From positions 1 through 55,425 of the forward strand of contig JAZUFZ010000018.1 of the NCBI GenBank assembly GCA_045640985.1: a stretch of DNA of 55,425 nucleotides, read 5' to 3'. How positions within the stretch are numbered: the first letter of the stretch is position 1; each line of letters begins with the position of its first letter. Positions 24,708 to 33,098 of this stretch are shown here, piece after piece. Origin of the DNA: Colimorpha sp045640985. GTDB lineage: Bacteria > Bacteroidota > Bacteroidia > Bacteroidales > P3. The notes under the pieces were generated by a model. That model saw only the letters and a list, made by a program, of their open reading frames with translations, did not search any database and was not told where the DNA came from. Position numbers and translations under genes: made by a program.

Positions 24708-24824
24708 AGCGAAATACACAAGTAACCGCCGGGATTCTTTCCTCTTTGTTTTTAATTCATTTGCCTTTCTCTGCCGTAATGTTGTGGCGGTGGCGGTATG
24801 GTTTTGTTTTCAAACTAAACAAAT

Positions 24825-25184
24825 ATGGACAACAATAATACACTAAAATTAATCAGCCAAAAACCGCTGAAACAACTTATCCTTGAACAAGGAGAGGAAT
24901 TAAAACAAGTTGTAAATCCCAAAACAGGAAAGTCTTTTTTTGTTTGCGGTACAATACGAGGATACATATCCCCGGCTGCCGTAAAGAAACTCGAAGATAA
25001 AGATGCGTCTGTAGATGATTTTAAATATGCTTTGGTGCAAAAAGAGGGAGAATCTCCGGTTCCTTGTCTTTTGGCGGTTGGAAACAGTAATTTTGAGCTT
25101 GTCCGGACATTCGAAATAGCCGCTGCTTTAGTACCAAATCCAGCGTTTCCTGCGGGAGATTGTGAAGATGATTTGCCATTCTAA
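24825..25184 (+). CDS. Small protein made of one repeated-domain unit (unknown function)
   Basis: This is a 119-residue soluble protein in the A+T-rich island. Residues about 12-90 match residues about 115-195 of the next gene's product. Shared positions include KPLKQ, LEQ, CG-x-I-x-G, SPAA, DDF, GE and PC. The C-terminus is acidic (DCEDDLPF), a pattern reminiscent of single-strand-binding proteins, but there is no OB-fold evidence. It is followed 21 bp later by the 459-residue gene and is presumably cotranscribed. The function is not recognised. Confidence 0.75.
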   Translation: MDNNNTLKLISQKPLKQLILEQGEELKQVVNPKTGKSFFVCGTIRGYISPAAVKKLEDKDASVDDFKYALVQKEGESPVPCLLAVGNSNFELVRTFEIAAALVPNPAFPAGDCEDDLPF

Positions 25185-25205
25185 CTTCTTAATTTATCGT
25201 AAAAA

Positions 25206-26585
25206 ATGGAAGAAAAGCAATACAGAGTAATGGAAATATCCGAAGGGCAAGATAGCCTTTTCGGCAAGGTTTGGATAATAAAGGCAAACCCTGTAGAAAC
25301 AAATCCATTGTCGAGGGCTTCATTCATTATGTCTGATTTATATGAAGGGACAGAAACATTTATCCTGCCTTACGATAATGAAATTGTTGACGAAGTTGAA
25401 GAAATTGCAAAAGCCAACAAATTATGGACACCCGAAGTTGATGAGTGGAAAACAGAATTGGCTTTCGATGAAAAAGCGGGACAGAGAAAAACCATTCACC
25501 GTTTCAATGAGCAAGATAGCAGTGAGGGAATAATACAATCGGGACGGAAACCACTGAAACAATTTCTATTGGAACAGCGTAAAGATATTTTTATTGTTAA
25601 ACGTGTTGAGACTGAAACACTTTATTTTGAATGTGGGGAAATAAAAGGTATTGTATCTCCTGCTGCATCATCACGAATAACAAATTTTAATTGTCCAATT
25701 GATGATTTCTATTTTGCGATGGTCTCAAGGCAAGGAGAAAAGGCAATTCCCTGTATTTGTTTAGCCAAAGATTCTATTGGCGATAATAAAGGAAAACTAG
25801 AGAATACGTATTTTTTAAATCGTTTTGCTCAAATTTATCACGCATTGCTCAAAAATATAAAAACGAATTATGTAATAGAGACTCCTGGCGATCTTGAATT
25901 GTTTGATGCGTCATTTCTTCTTGATACATTAACACTATTACATCTACCAAAAGACAAAACGCTTGGTCTTTATAGAAGGCAGGATGATATTGTAGACCGT
26001 TCATTTTTTGCCTCTCCCTACGTGCATAATGCCAATGCCGACAAATTATTTGAGCCGATAATAACTCCCGTAAAGAAGACGTTTTTGCAAAGAATAGGCA
26101 TGGCTGGAGAACCCAATGATAAGGAAGAAGTCAAAATATCCGAGTTTTATGTACCAACATATTTGATAGAAGGTGTTTTAGACCGCAGAATTGCACGCAT
26201 GATACCGAGACCTTCGTTCCACTTTACACTTGACAACAGGAATCCCGAAGCAGTTTGGGAAATGTTTTTACTTGATAACATTGAATACTTCCTCCCAAAA
26301 TTTGACCATGGTGTATATATGGAAAGGAAAATAATTTGCAAAGAGACGATAAAAGAACTGCCATTCGAAGTAAGAAGAGGTGCTCTTTCACTCGAAAAAG
26401 AATTGAATCCGGATGTATTCATATGCGATGACCTTGCAATAATCAGATGCTGCTATTTTAATATGTGGAAGGGAATTGTAAGATGGAGCGCACAGTATCA
26501 TTTTGAGTCTGGCAAAATTGAGTATGTGAAGAATTCCGATGAATATAAAGTTCTTGTAAAGTACGACTGCGGAATGAGAATATAA
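25206..26585 (+). CDS. Large protein of unknown function carrying the same domain as its neighbour
   Basis: This is a 459-residue soluble protein. Three parts can be seen. The N-terminal region (about 1-108) is rich in acidic residues. The repeated domain (about 113-195: KPLKQFLLEQ, ECGEIKGIVSPAA, DDFYFAMVSRQGE) also forms the upstream 119-residue protein. A C-terminal region (about 205-459) begins RFAQIYHALLKNI and has no motif I recognise. Codon use is A+T-rich compared with the flanking aroE and aldehyde dehydrogenase genes, suggesting transfer. No phage, conjugation or transposition gene is adjacent. Confidence 0.8.
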   Translation: MEEKQYRVMEISEGQDSLFGKVWIIKANPVETNPLSRASFIMSDLYEGTETFILPYDNEIVDEVEEIAKANKLWTPEVDEWKTELAFDEKAGQRKTIHRFNEQDSSEGIIQSGRKPLKQFLLEQRKDIFIVKRVETETLYFECGEIKGIVSPAASSRITNFNCPIDDFYFAMVSRQGEKAIPCICLAKDSIGDNKGKLENTYFLNRFAQIYHALLKNIKTNYVIETPGDLELFDASFLLDTLTLLHLPKDKTLGLYRRQDDIVDRSFFASPYVHNANADKLFEPIITPVKKTFLQRIGMAGEPNDKEEVKISEFYVPTYLIEGVLDRRIARMIPRPSFHFTLDNRNPEAVWEMFLLDNIEYFLPKFDHGVYMERKIICKETIKELPFEVRRGALSLEKELNPDVFICDDLAIIRCCYFNMWKGIVRWSAQYHFESGKIEYVKNSDEYKVLVKYDCGMRI

Positions 26586-26699
26586 TTGATAAAAAAACTA
26601 CAGAAAAAGCTCTCGCAAGTCCCAATTTTTTGGGAAAGGGGTAAAAAGAGATTTTTCGACCCTCCAATATTGAATTATGGATGCAATCGAAAACGTTCA

Positions 26700-28118
26700 C
26701 TATTTTACCAGGCGGTGGAGCAGGCGGAGTTTTGTTTGTGCTTTGGGTCCGCTGTAGGGGTGTTCGCGGAGGGGTAGGTTGAAGCGGGTGCTTCCCGTGA
26801 GAACGGTAGCGGGGTGGGTGAACTCGCGGAAGCCCCAGATTCCGTGGTATGCTCCCATGCCGGAATGGCCTGTTCCGTTGAAGGGCACTCCTTGTACCAT
26901 AAGATGTATGCAGACTTCGTTGATACAACCTCCGCCATATTGGAGGGTCTGCATAGTGCGATTGGCCCAGTGCCGGTTGCTGGTGAAGAGGTAGAGGGCA
27001 AGAGGGTGCTGCCGCCTGGAAATGAGGCTGAGGAGGGCGTCTATCTGAGAGTCCTTGAAAGGCACAACGGGCAGAAGGGGAGAGAACAGCTCGCGCTGCA
27101 CGATGGAATCATCAGGGGAGACGGGGTAAAGTATGGTTGGGGCATAGCGGAGATTTTCCCTGTTCCCGTATCCTCCGAAAACGATCACGTTCCTGTACTG
27201 GTCTGCCCATTGGGCACAACGGTCGTATGCTTCCTTGGTGATGAGTCGGGGGTAGTCGGGGTTCTCCAATGGGGTAGGCCCGATCTGGCGGAGAAACTCC
27301 TGCTGGAGGAGGTCAATGAATTTATCGGCTACTTCTTCGGCTACTGCCACCTGATTGATATTGATGCAGATCTGTCCTGCGTTGAGGAGCTTGAAGAAGG
27401 CAATCTTGCGGGCGGCATCGCGAAGGTCGGCATCTTTGCGGACGATGCACCAGTTCCCGGTCTCACCTCCGAGTTCAAGTGTTACGGGGGTAAGATGGGG
27501 TGCGGCTTTTTCCAATACATGTTTTCCCACCGCCGGGGAACCTGTATAGAATATTTTATCGAATGTCTGGTCGAGGAGTATGTCTGCCACATCATGTCCG
27601 CCATCGAGGAGGGTTACATATTCCGGTGGAAAGACTTTAGCGATAAAGTCTTTGAGTACGGCTGTGCTGGCGGAGGATTTTGAACTGGCTTTTATGACCA
27701 CCGTGTTGCCTCCCGAAAGGCTTGCTGCCACTACGCCAAGGGTGAGGAGTATGGGAAAGTTGAAAGGGCTGATGACAAGGGTGACGCCGTAGGGCATCTT
27801 ATACACGCGGGTGATGAGACTGGGAAAGCACATCAGGCCACTGAAATGGCGTTCAGGACGGGCCCAGCGTCTGAGGTGTCGTATCATCTCGTTGATTTCG
27901 ACTATCAGGGGTGCTATATCACAAAGGTAAGCCTCCGTCTGGCTCCGGCCGAGGTCCTGTCGCAAGGCTTCTTCAAACAGGGTCTCGTGTTCGATAACGG
28001 CACGCTTGAGCCTTTTGAGCTGCTGAATGCGCCATGAAACGCTGAGGGTGGCTCCTGTATTAAAGAACTGCCGCTGTGCAGTTACGATATCGGATATCTG
28101 GGCTTCTGTATATGACAT
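26700..28118 (-). CDS. Aldehyde dehydrogenase, NAD(P)-dependent
   Basis: This is a 472-residue enzyme of the aldehyde dehydrogenase superfamily, closest in pattern to class 3 (membrane-associated or fatty-aldehyde) forms. It has the cofactor-site sequence ISPFNFPILL, SGGNTVVIKASSKS, the glycine pair FYTGSPAVGK and the general-base Glu in LELGGETGNWC. The catalytic Cys is in NAGQICININ, and PFNGTGHSGMG is near the C-terminus. It begins 13 bp after the ABC permease and may be the last gene of that operon. The substrate is unknown. Confidence 0.92.
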   Translation of the reverse strand: MSYTEAQISDIVTAQRQFFNTGATLSVSWRIQQLKRLKRAVIEHETLFEEALRQDLGRSQTEAYLCDIAPLIVEINEMIRHLRRWARPERHFSGLMCFPSLITRVYKMPYGVTLVISPFNFPILLTLGVVAASLSGGNTVVIKASSKSSASTAVLKDFIAKVFPPEYVTLLDGGHDVADILLDQTFDKIFYTGSPAVGKHVLEKAAPHLTPVTLELGGETGNWCIVRKDADLRDAARKIAFFKLLNAGQICININQVAVAEEVADKFIDLLQQEFLRQIGPTPLENPDYPRLITKEAYDRCAQWADQYRNVIVFGGYGNRENLRYAPTILYPVSPDDSIVQRELFSPLLPVVPFKDSQIDALLSLISRRQHPLALYLFTSNRHWANRTMQTLQYGGGCINEVCIHLMVQGVPFNGTGHSGMGAYHGIWGFREFTHPATVLTGSTRFNLPLREHPYSGPKAQTKLRLLHRLVK

Positions 28119-28131
28119 AACTATTTACAAA

Positions 28132-29325
28132 TTAACGGCCGAACATGGCGCGTTCGCTGTTGAAAAGCCGGGTGAGTACCCATACGGCGAGGCCTGTATA
28201 GAAGAGGTTGGAGATGATCGTGAGGAGTATGGGCAGGGTCTGGATATTATAAGCAAACACACAGCTCATGGATTCTACACTGTTGTAGAAGGGTATAAGA
28301 TACATTAGCGGATTATCTTCCGTGCCGCCGCTGATCATGGGTATGAGGCCGACTACTATGACAATCAGCATCAGGGGGGTAATCATAGTGCCTGCCGATT
28401 TCACACTCTTCGCCAGGGCGGAAAGAATACTTACGATGGCTACCAGTACAAGTACCGTAACCAGTATGATGAGCAACAGGAAAAGATAGTCGTTGAAAGT
28501 GTAGGCCATACCGCTCAGTTCCACATCGCTTTCTCCTGCTAATAGTTTTGGGAGCGAAAGTATGATTCCAAGGAAACTGCTGAGACCGCTGAGAAGTGCT
28601 ATGAAGGAAAGGGCAACAATTTTACCTAAAGCCAGCTGGCTGCGTTTCATGGGAGTGACCAGGAGCGTTGCGATAGTGCCGCGCTCTTTTTCGCCTGCAA
28701 TTGCGGTGGGTGCTACAGCCATGCAGCCCGAAAACAGCAGGGTCATGATAAGCATAGGTATAAGGCTGCTGAGGATGTTTCCTATTTCCTCTGCTTCGGA
28801 GGCCTGGTTGAAACTGGCATCCTCGCTGTCGGATCGGTTTACATCGAACTTATTGCTCATATTGTCTTCGTACTGTTCCAGAATCCCGCTCAGCATCATA
28901 TAGGCTCCGTTTGAGCCCTCATTGGTGGAGTTGTAGTAGATTTCTACATTGGGGGCGGGTTCTCCTGAGGCAGAATTATAGGCTGTTACTAAGGAATCGA
29001 AACTTTCGGGGAAGACCACTACGGCTTTATTGCATTCGCGGCTGGAGAGTTCCTCCCTGACGGCTGCTATCTCGAAATCTTCTTCCACCATAACTACGGG
29101 AAGTTCCCCAAGCATAGGACTGAGGCTTTCGGGTTTATGGGAGACATAAACGGTGGTAGGTTCATCGGCATTTTCCGTCATCATGCTTGTCATGCTGGAC
29201 CCCATCACTGAGTAGATGAAATAGATGAGTAGTCCGGGCATGATGACAGTAGTGAAGAATAATGCGCGGTCACCGAAAAAACGGGACAGCTCTTTTCTGA
29301 TTATAGTCCAGGTCTGGTTTTTCAT
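28132..29325 (-). CDS. ABC-2 type transporter permease (NatB-like)
   Basis: This 397-residue membrane protein has one N-terminal segment (about 22-42) and a large extracytoplasmic domain (about 50-175). Five to six C-terminal segments follow, starting at about 183. The motif GEKERGTIATLLVTPMKRSQL after the second segment is typical of ABC-2 exporters of the NatB/YhaP type. The start overlaps the ATPase gene by 4 bp. With it, the protein should form an exporter for ions, peptides or another small substrate; which one cannot be told from sequence. Confidence 0.9.
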   Translation of the reverse strand: MKNQTWTIIRKELSRFFGDRALFFTTVIMPGLLIYFIYSVMGSSMTSMMTENADEPTTVYVSHKPESLSPMLGELPVVMVEEDFEIAAVREELSSRECNKAVVVFPESFDSLVTAYNSASGEPAPNVEIYYNSTNEGSNGAYMMLSGILEQYEDNMSNKFDVNRSDSEDASFNQASEAEEIGNILSSLIPMLIMTLLFSGCMAVAPTAIAGEKERGTIATLLVTPMKRSQLALGKIVALSFIALLSGLSSFLGIILSLPKLLAGESDVELSGMAYTFNDYLFLLLIILVTVLVLVAIVSILSALAKSVKSAGTMITPLMLIVIVVGLIPMISGGTEDNPLMYLIPFYNSVESMSCVFAYNIQTLPILLTIISNLFYTGLAVWVLTRLFNSERAMFGR

Positions 29326-30116
29326 AAGGCTTCTCCCTCCTTTCCTATAGTTACATCTTTGTAAATTTCAAAAAATCTATCTTCCAGCGTCATTCCGTCG
29401 CATATTTCCTCCAGAGTGCCACACTTTACCATCCGGCCATCGATAATCACTCCCACGCGGTCGCACAGACGCTCTACCAGCGAAAAGATATGGGTGGAAA
29501 GGATGATGGTTTTCCCCTCCTGACGCAGTTCCTGAAGATAGTCAGTCACCACACGTGCCGTAAGGACATCCAACCCGTTGGTAGGTTCATCAAAGATGAT
29601 GATGTCAGGATTGTGCACCAGTGAAATCACCAGCGAAAGTTTCTGCTTCATACCCGTAGAGAGGTTCTGAACCTTCACCTCGGCGAACTTATCAATACCG
29701 AAACGTTCAAATAGCGTCTTCTTGCGTTCTCTGCGTACCGACTCTTCAACCCCGTGAAGGTTACTGAAGAAGTCGTAGAGGTAGTTGGGGGTAAAGAAAT
29801 CTTCCAGTTTCAATTCGCTGGTAAGAAATCCGATTTTCCCACGTACCGCTTCCGGATTATTTACTACGCTGCTTCCGTCCAGCCAGGCATCCCCTTTGTC
29901 GGGATTGATGAGCGTGGCAAGAATGCGTAAGGTTGTGGTTTTCCCAGCTCCATTGGGCCCCAGAAGACCGAATATCTCGCCTCGCTGTGCGCTGAAACTC
30001 AGGTCCTGTACAGCAATCTTCTTTTTTTCGTGTGTGCGCTCAATTCGCTGCTGTTTCTTGGTAAGGGAGAAGGTCTTCCATAAACCCTCAACCCGTAATA
30101 TCGTTTCATTTTCCAT
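29322..30116 (-). CDS. ABC transporter ATP-binding protein (NatA-like)
   Basis: This 264-residue ATPase has Walker A GPNGAGKTTT, signature LSTGMKQKLSL, Walker B IIIFDEPTNGLD and a switch His in ILSTHI. An insert rich in Lys/Arg/Gln (KKQQRIERTHEKKK) lies before the Walker A motif. The start may be 30116 (MENET) or 30122. Either overlaps the end of the preceding membrane-protein gene, indicating coupling. It pairs with the downstream permease. Confidence 0.93.
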   Translation of the reverse strand: MENETILRVEGLWKTFSLTKKQQRIERTHEKKKIAVQDLSFSAQRGEIFGLLGPNGAGKTTTLRILATLINPDKGDAWLDGSSVVNNPEAVRGKIGFLTSELKLEDFFTPNYLYDFFSNLHGVEESVRRERKKTLFERFGIDKFAEVKVQNLSTGMKQKLSLVISLVHNPDIIIFDEPTNGLDVLTARVVTDYLQELRQEGKTIILSTHIFSLVERLCDRVGVIIDGRMVKCGTLEEICDGMTLEDRFFEIYKDVTIGKEGEAL

Positions 30117-30777
30117 ATTCATCTATTTTACAGTTGTCCCACATTTCAATTGATTTTACAACTTCATCGCAGGTGGTCATTACTTTTTTGTTCATACGCA
30201 ATCCGACGATGCCGCCGATAATGGCACCTATAGCCCCGCCAGCAGCCATACTTATGGCAACAACCTTTTTATCTATCATCTGGATTATCTCCCCGAACAT
30301 CCCGTCAAAACCCGAACATTGTCTATCTCCAACTATTCCACAGACCAGGAATATCTCCCAGACCATCCAGCCATACCACAGTATCCCCAGAGTAATACCC
30401 CATTTCGTCCATTTGCGGTAGGTATCCTTTACCCTTTTCATGGTTTTTGCAATGGTAAGCAGGTCTCCGTCCATTGCCCTATGGTTCACGCCCCGGTGTA
30501 TAAGAATTGTATAGATGCAGCACCCGGTCATAAGTATTGTAGTTCCCATGCAGAAAGCTGCGGAGAATCCCCTTGGGAAAAACCATATCCACATCATAAT
30601 TATCGCAAATATCCCGCATACCACGCTCCACACGGCCTCATTGTTTATCCGACGGGCCTTGCTGTGGAACGACTCTCTCAGCAGATGGTCGTTTACGATT
30701 TCTTCTTTGTTCAGACGCCCTTTCAGCATATTCAGCTGACGGCGCATTTCCTCAAGTTCATTAATTTCTTCCATCAT
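30106..30777 (-). CDS. Membrane protein encoded next to ECF sigma factor
   Basis: This is a 223-residue protein. An N-terminal coiled-coil segment (ELEEMRRQLNMLKGRLNKEE, 7-26) precedes about four membrane segments (near 50-66, 73-92, 125-145 and 172-192) and a charged tail. It lies 12 bp after the sigma factor gene and overlaps the ABC ATPase. Genes of this kind are often found beside ECF sigma factors in Bacteroidales, and a role as membrane regulator of the sigma factor is plausible. No classical anti-sigma domain is visible. Confidence 0.75.
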   Translation of the reverse strand: MMEEINELEEMRRQLNMLKGRLNKEEIVNDHLLRESFHSKARRINNEAVWSVVCGIFAIIMMWIWFFPRGFSAAFCMGTTILMTGCCIYTILIHRGVNHRAMDGDLLTIAKTMKRVKDTYRKWTKWGITLGILWYGWMVWEIFLVCGIVGDRQCSGFDGMFGEIIQMIDKKVVAISMAAGGAIGAIIGGIVGLRMNKKVMTTCDEVVKSIEMWDNCKIDEYGK

Positions 30778-30789
30778 AATCAGGTGCGG

Positions 30790-31278
30790 TCATTCCGCTT
30801 TTTTGAATGAATTAATCAGTTGCTCTTTTATCCTTACCAGTTTCACACTCACGTTCTTTACGCTGATACCCATAATCGCACCAATCTCCTCATAGCTCAT
30901 ATTCTCCAGCCACAGCAGCACCAGTGCCCGGTCCATTACTTGCAATTGGTTGATTCTTGCCTTGAGTTGTTGAATCTGCCGGCTTTCGTCATCGCTGTCG
31001 GTGAAAAGATCCGAGGCCATTTCCAGCGGCACGTGCTCCCCGCGGCGGCGTTTCTTACGGTCGTTGCTCAGACAGGTATTGAGGGCCACTCTCCATATCC
31101 ACGTATCTGCCTTGGATTCACCACGGAAATTCTCAAATCCACGCCACATATTGATAAGTGTCTCCTGAAACAGATCTTCCACCTCGTCCTTGTCCTTCGA
31201 GAACATATAGCACACCGTATATATCGTACCTTTGTGCTGCCTTACAATAGCTTCAAATTCTTTTTCGGTGATATTCAT
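30790..31278 (-). CDS. RNA polymerase sigma factor, ECF type (sigma-70 family)
   Basis: This is a 162-residue protein. Region 2 (about 10-75) has KDEVEDLFQETLINMWRGF and TWIWRVALNTC. Region 4 (about 105-158) has the helix-turn-helix MSYEEIGAIMGISVKNVSVK. The length is standard for ECF factors. It heads a leftward operon with a membrane protein and an ABC exporter, so it probably controls their expression in response to an envelope signal. That regulatory link is inferred from gene order. Confidence 0.92.
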   Translation of the reverse strand: MNITEKEFEAIVRQHKGTIYTVCYMFSKDKDEVEDLFQETLINMWRGFENFRGESKADTWIWRVALNTCLSNDRKKRRRGEHVPLEMASDLFTDSDDESRQIQQLKARINQLQVMDRALVLLWLENMSYEEIGAIMGISVKNVSVKLVRIKEQLINSFKKAE

Positions 31279-31331
31279 ACCATTCTTGGTTTTTCAGCCT
31301 ACAACTATTAGATGCCGCAAAACTCAAAAAA

Positions 31332-32153
31332 CTACAGTTTCTCCTGATTTTTTTCATTGAATGGGCATCTGCTCCCTACGCATTGGTTGTTCCTCTGGCT
31401 TCGGGTGCATTTTACCTCCGACTTATCCATCTGTATTCCAAGATTCTCTGCCACGAAATCCACCGCATTCAGCACCGACAGATAGGAGTCCCGCTTGCAG
31501 CAGCGCGGGCCGCCCACTGAGCCGATTTTCACCAGCGCCTCACCCGTCATACGGTTGCACAAACCCCATTGCTCCTTCGCCAGCGGAGAATTCTGAGTCA
31601 CTATCGAAAGGAACATTCCCGAACTCAAAGCTGCCCCACACGAGCCCCAGTAACCACAGGCACCGCCCGGAACCTGCTTACCTCTGCGGATCATCTCGCC
31701 AAGCGCCTGGCGCAGGTCTGGAACCTCCCCGCCGGCATTCCTGTATGCCGTAATCAGCGCCGCACCAACCAGCACATGATGCTCCGGTCCGTGCATGTGA
31801 CAGAAATCCATGTTCATCATCTTTTCAAGAATTTCAATCGGATTCCCGCTCTTTTCCCGCATACACAGCGCCACAATGGAATCCAGACCTGCCGTGTGGC
31901 AGTCGTCACACACATAATGACCATTCACGCAACGCGTTTTGCTGAGCTCCATTCTGTGGCACAGCTCACATTCCATCATAGTGTCCTTCGCCAGATATTC
32001 CAGCGGGGCACCGCAGATCAGACATTCTTCGTTTTTCATAATTGTTGTATTAGTATTGTTACGGCTCTCAGCCGTTCCCTGGTTACAAGCTCCCATACAT
32101 ACAGTCATTACTGCTCCTAATAGTATGTATGCCATTTTTCTCTTTATATTCAT
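31332..32153 (-). CDS. DUF5714 domain protein with lipoprotein-like N-terminus
   Basis: This 273-residue protein has a Cys-rich start of the domain (CLICGAPLEYL, CELCHRMELSKTRC, CDDCHTAGLD), which looks like zinc ribbons. It then has the DUF5714 core with HMHGPEHH, GKQVPGGACGYWGSCGA, VGGPRCCKRDSYLS and a closing Cys cluster (CVGSRCPF). The chosen start gives MNIKRKMAYILLGAVMTVCM and then GAC, a lipoprotein-like signal. An internal Met (MKNEECLICG, near 32039) would instead give a cytoplasmic protein of the usual length. Which is used matters and is unresolved. It lies 28 bp after the HD hydrolase gene. Confidence 0.85.
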   Translation of the reverse strand: MNIKRKMAYILLGAVMTVCMGACNQGTAESRNNTNTTIMKNEECLICGAPLEYLAKDTMMECELCHRMELSKTRCVNGHYVCDDCHTAGLDSIVALCMREKSGNPIEILEKMMNMDFCHMHGPEHHVLVGAALITAYRNAGGEVPDLRQALGEMIRRGKQVPGGACGYWGSCGAALSSGMFLSIVTQNSPLAKEQWGLCNRMTGEALVKIGSVGGPRCCKRDSYLSVLNAVDFVAENLGIQMDKSEVKCTRSQRNNQCVGSRCPFNEKNQEKL

Positions 32154-32181
32154 AATATTAAAGTTGTTAATTTCTATGTTC

Positions 32182-32841
32182 TTAATTGTTGATTTTTCCC
32201 ACTTCACGCTCCAGCTCTTCCAGAAAAGCCACCAGAAAGTCATGTCGCCGTTCCGCCTCCCGTTTGCCCGCTTCACTTTGCATTGCCCCTTTCAGCAGGA
32301 GCAGCTTCTCGTAGAAATGCCCCACCGTTGTAGCCTCCTCAGACGCGCCCGGCTCCTGATTATTTTCCTCTGTCGGTTGCGGTTTGTAGAGTTTCCGTCC
32401 CTTCACCGCCCCGTAGGCAACCGCCCGGCAGACTCCTATAGCTCCCATAGCGTCTAACTTGTCAGCATCCGAAAGCAGACATTGTTCAATTCTATCAAAC
32501 TTCGGGTGAGCCCCGCTCACACTGAAACTCACCGCCCCGATAGTTTCCACCACACGCCGTATCTTCAGCGGATCCACTCCCATTTTATTCAGGAATTTCT
32601 CTGCTACATGTCCCCCAGGGTTAATCTTGTGGTCATCCACATCGTGCAGCAGAGCCGCCAGCTCCAGCACCAGCATATCCACCTCACCTTTGTCTGCTGC
32701 CATCTCATGGCGGGCCGCTTCCCAGACACCCAGTTGTTTCGCCGTTTCCCACACCCTCAGCACATGATCAGGACCGTGCCCCGAGCAGTCATTCGCATGA
32801 TACTCATTCACAAACCTTAGCGTTTCCTTGACGATATCCAT
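32182..32841 (-). CDS. HD domain phosphohydrolase
   Basis: This 219-residue metal-dependent phosphohydrolase has the HD pattern H-x-n-HD-x-n-D: GHGPDHVLRVW, LLHDVDDHK and LLSDADKLDAMGA. It resembles YedJ-like HD proteins. The substrate, perhaps a nucleotide, is unknown. Its leftward promoter, TATTTTTG at 32861-32868, lies directly downstream of repeat element B. A DUF5714 gene follows and may be cotranscribed. Confidence 0.9.
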   Translation of the reverse strand: MDIVKETLRFVNEYHANDCSGHGPDHVLRVWETAKQLGVWEAARHEMAADKGEVDMLVLELAALLHDVDDHKINPGGHVAEKFLNKMGVDPLKIRRVVETIGAVSFSVSGAHPKFDRIEQCLLSDADKLDAMGAIGVCRAVAYGAVKGRKLYKPQPTEENNQEPGASEEATTVGHFYEKLLLLKGAMQSEAGKREAERRHDFLVAFLEELEREVGKINN

Positions 32842-32860
32842 AACCAGTTACTTTGAAATG

Positions 32861-32868
32861 CAAAAATA
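32861..32868 (-). promoter_or_regulatory. Promoter -7 box of the HD hydrolase gene
   Basis: The minus strand reads TATTTTTG followed by CAT, with transcription expected near 32854. The sequence from the repeat element to this box aligns with the corresponding stretch before ubiE. The array-to-box distance is 52 bp here and 51 bp there. Confidence 0.6.
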
Positions 32869-32888
32869 CACATATTTTTTGAAACAGG

Positions 32889-33049
32889 GAAATTTTTTTT
32901 ATTTTCCATATCGGGTTCCGGTAGGGAGCGGGTAAGGAGCGGGTAGGGAGCGAGTAGGTAGCATAAAACGTGAAAGTAATAACGTCTGAATTCCCCACGC
33001 ATCACGGAGATAACAGGGAGGTATCAGGGAGATACCAGGGAGATACCTC
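32889..33049 (-). repeat. Family-2 11-bp-phased element, copy B, upstream of the HD gene
   Basis: Read on the plus strand, four units of the GGTAGGGAGCG type (32920-32963) are followed by the 42-bp core (32964-33005) and four units of the GGAGATACCAG type (33006-33049). The core is identical to that of copy A. The array nearest the HD promoter has four units against five in copy A. The flank 32889-32919 aligns with the flank of copy A. The interval 32842-33098 contains no gene. Confidence 0.9.
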
Positions 33050-33068
33050 CTGGAAAACCATTTCCAGG
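33049..33068 (-). terminator. Possible hairpin terminator after the OmpA-family gene
   Basis: CCTGGAAA and TTTCCAGG form an 8-bp perfect stem around ACCA. It lies 30 bp past the stop of the OmpA gene and abuts repeat element B. No T-run follows, so termination is uncertain. Confidence 0.45.
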
Positions 33069-33098
33069 ATCCGTTTCCAATGTCAGGGGAAAGAGGGC

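Noticed and set aside
26814..27683. 289-codon open frame antisense to the aldehyde dehydrogenase gene
   Set aside because: The opposite strand encodes all aldehyde dehydrogenase motifs in order, and this frame shows no domain.
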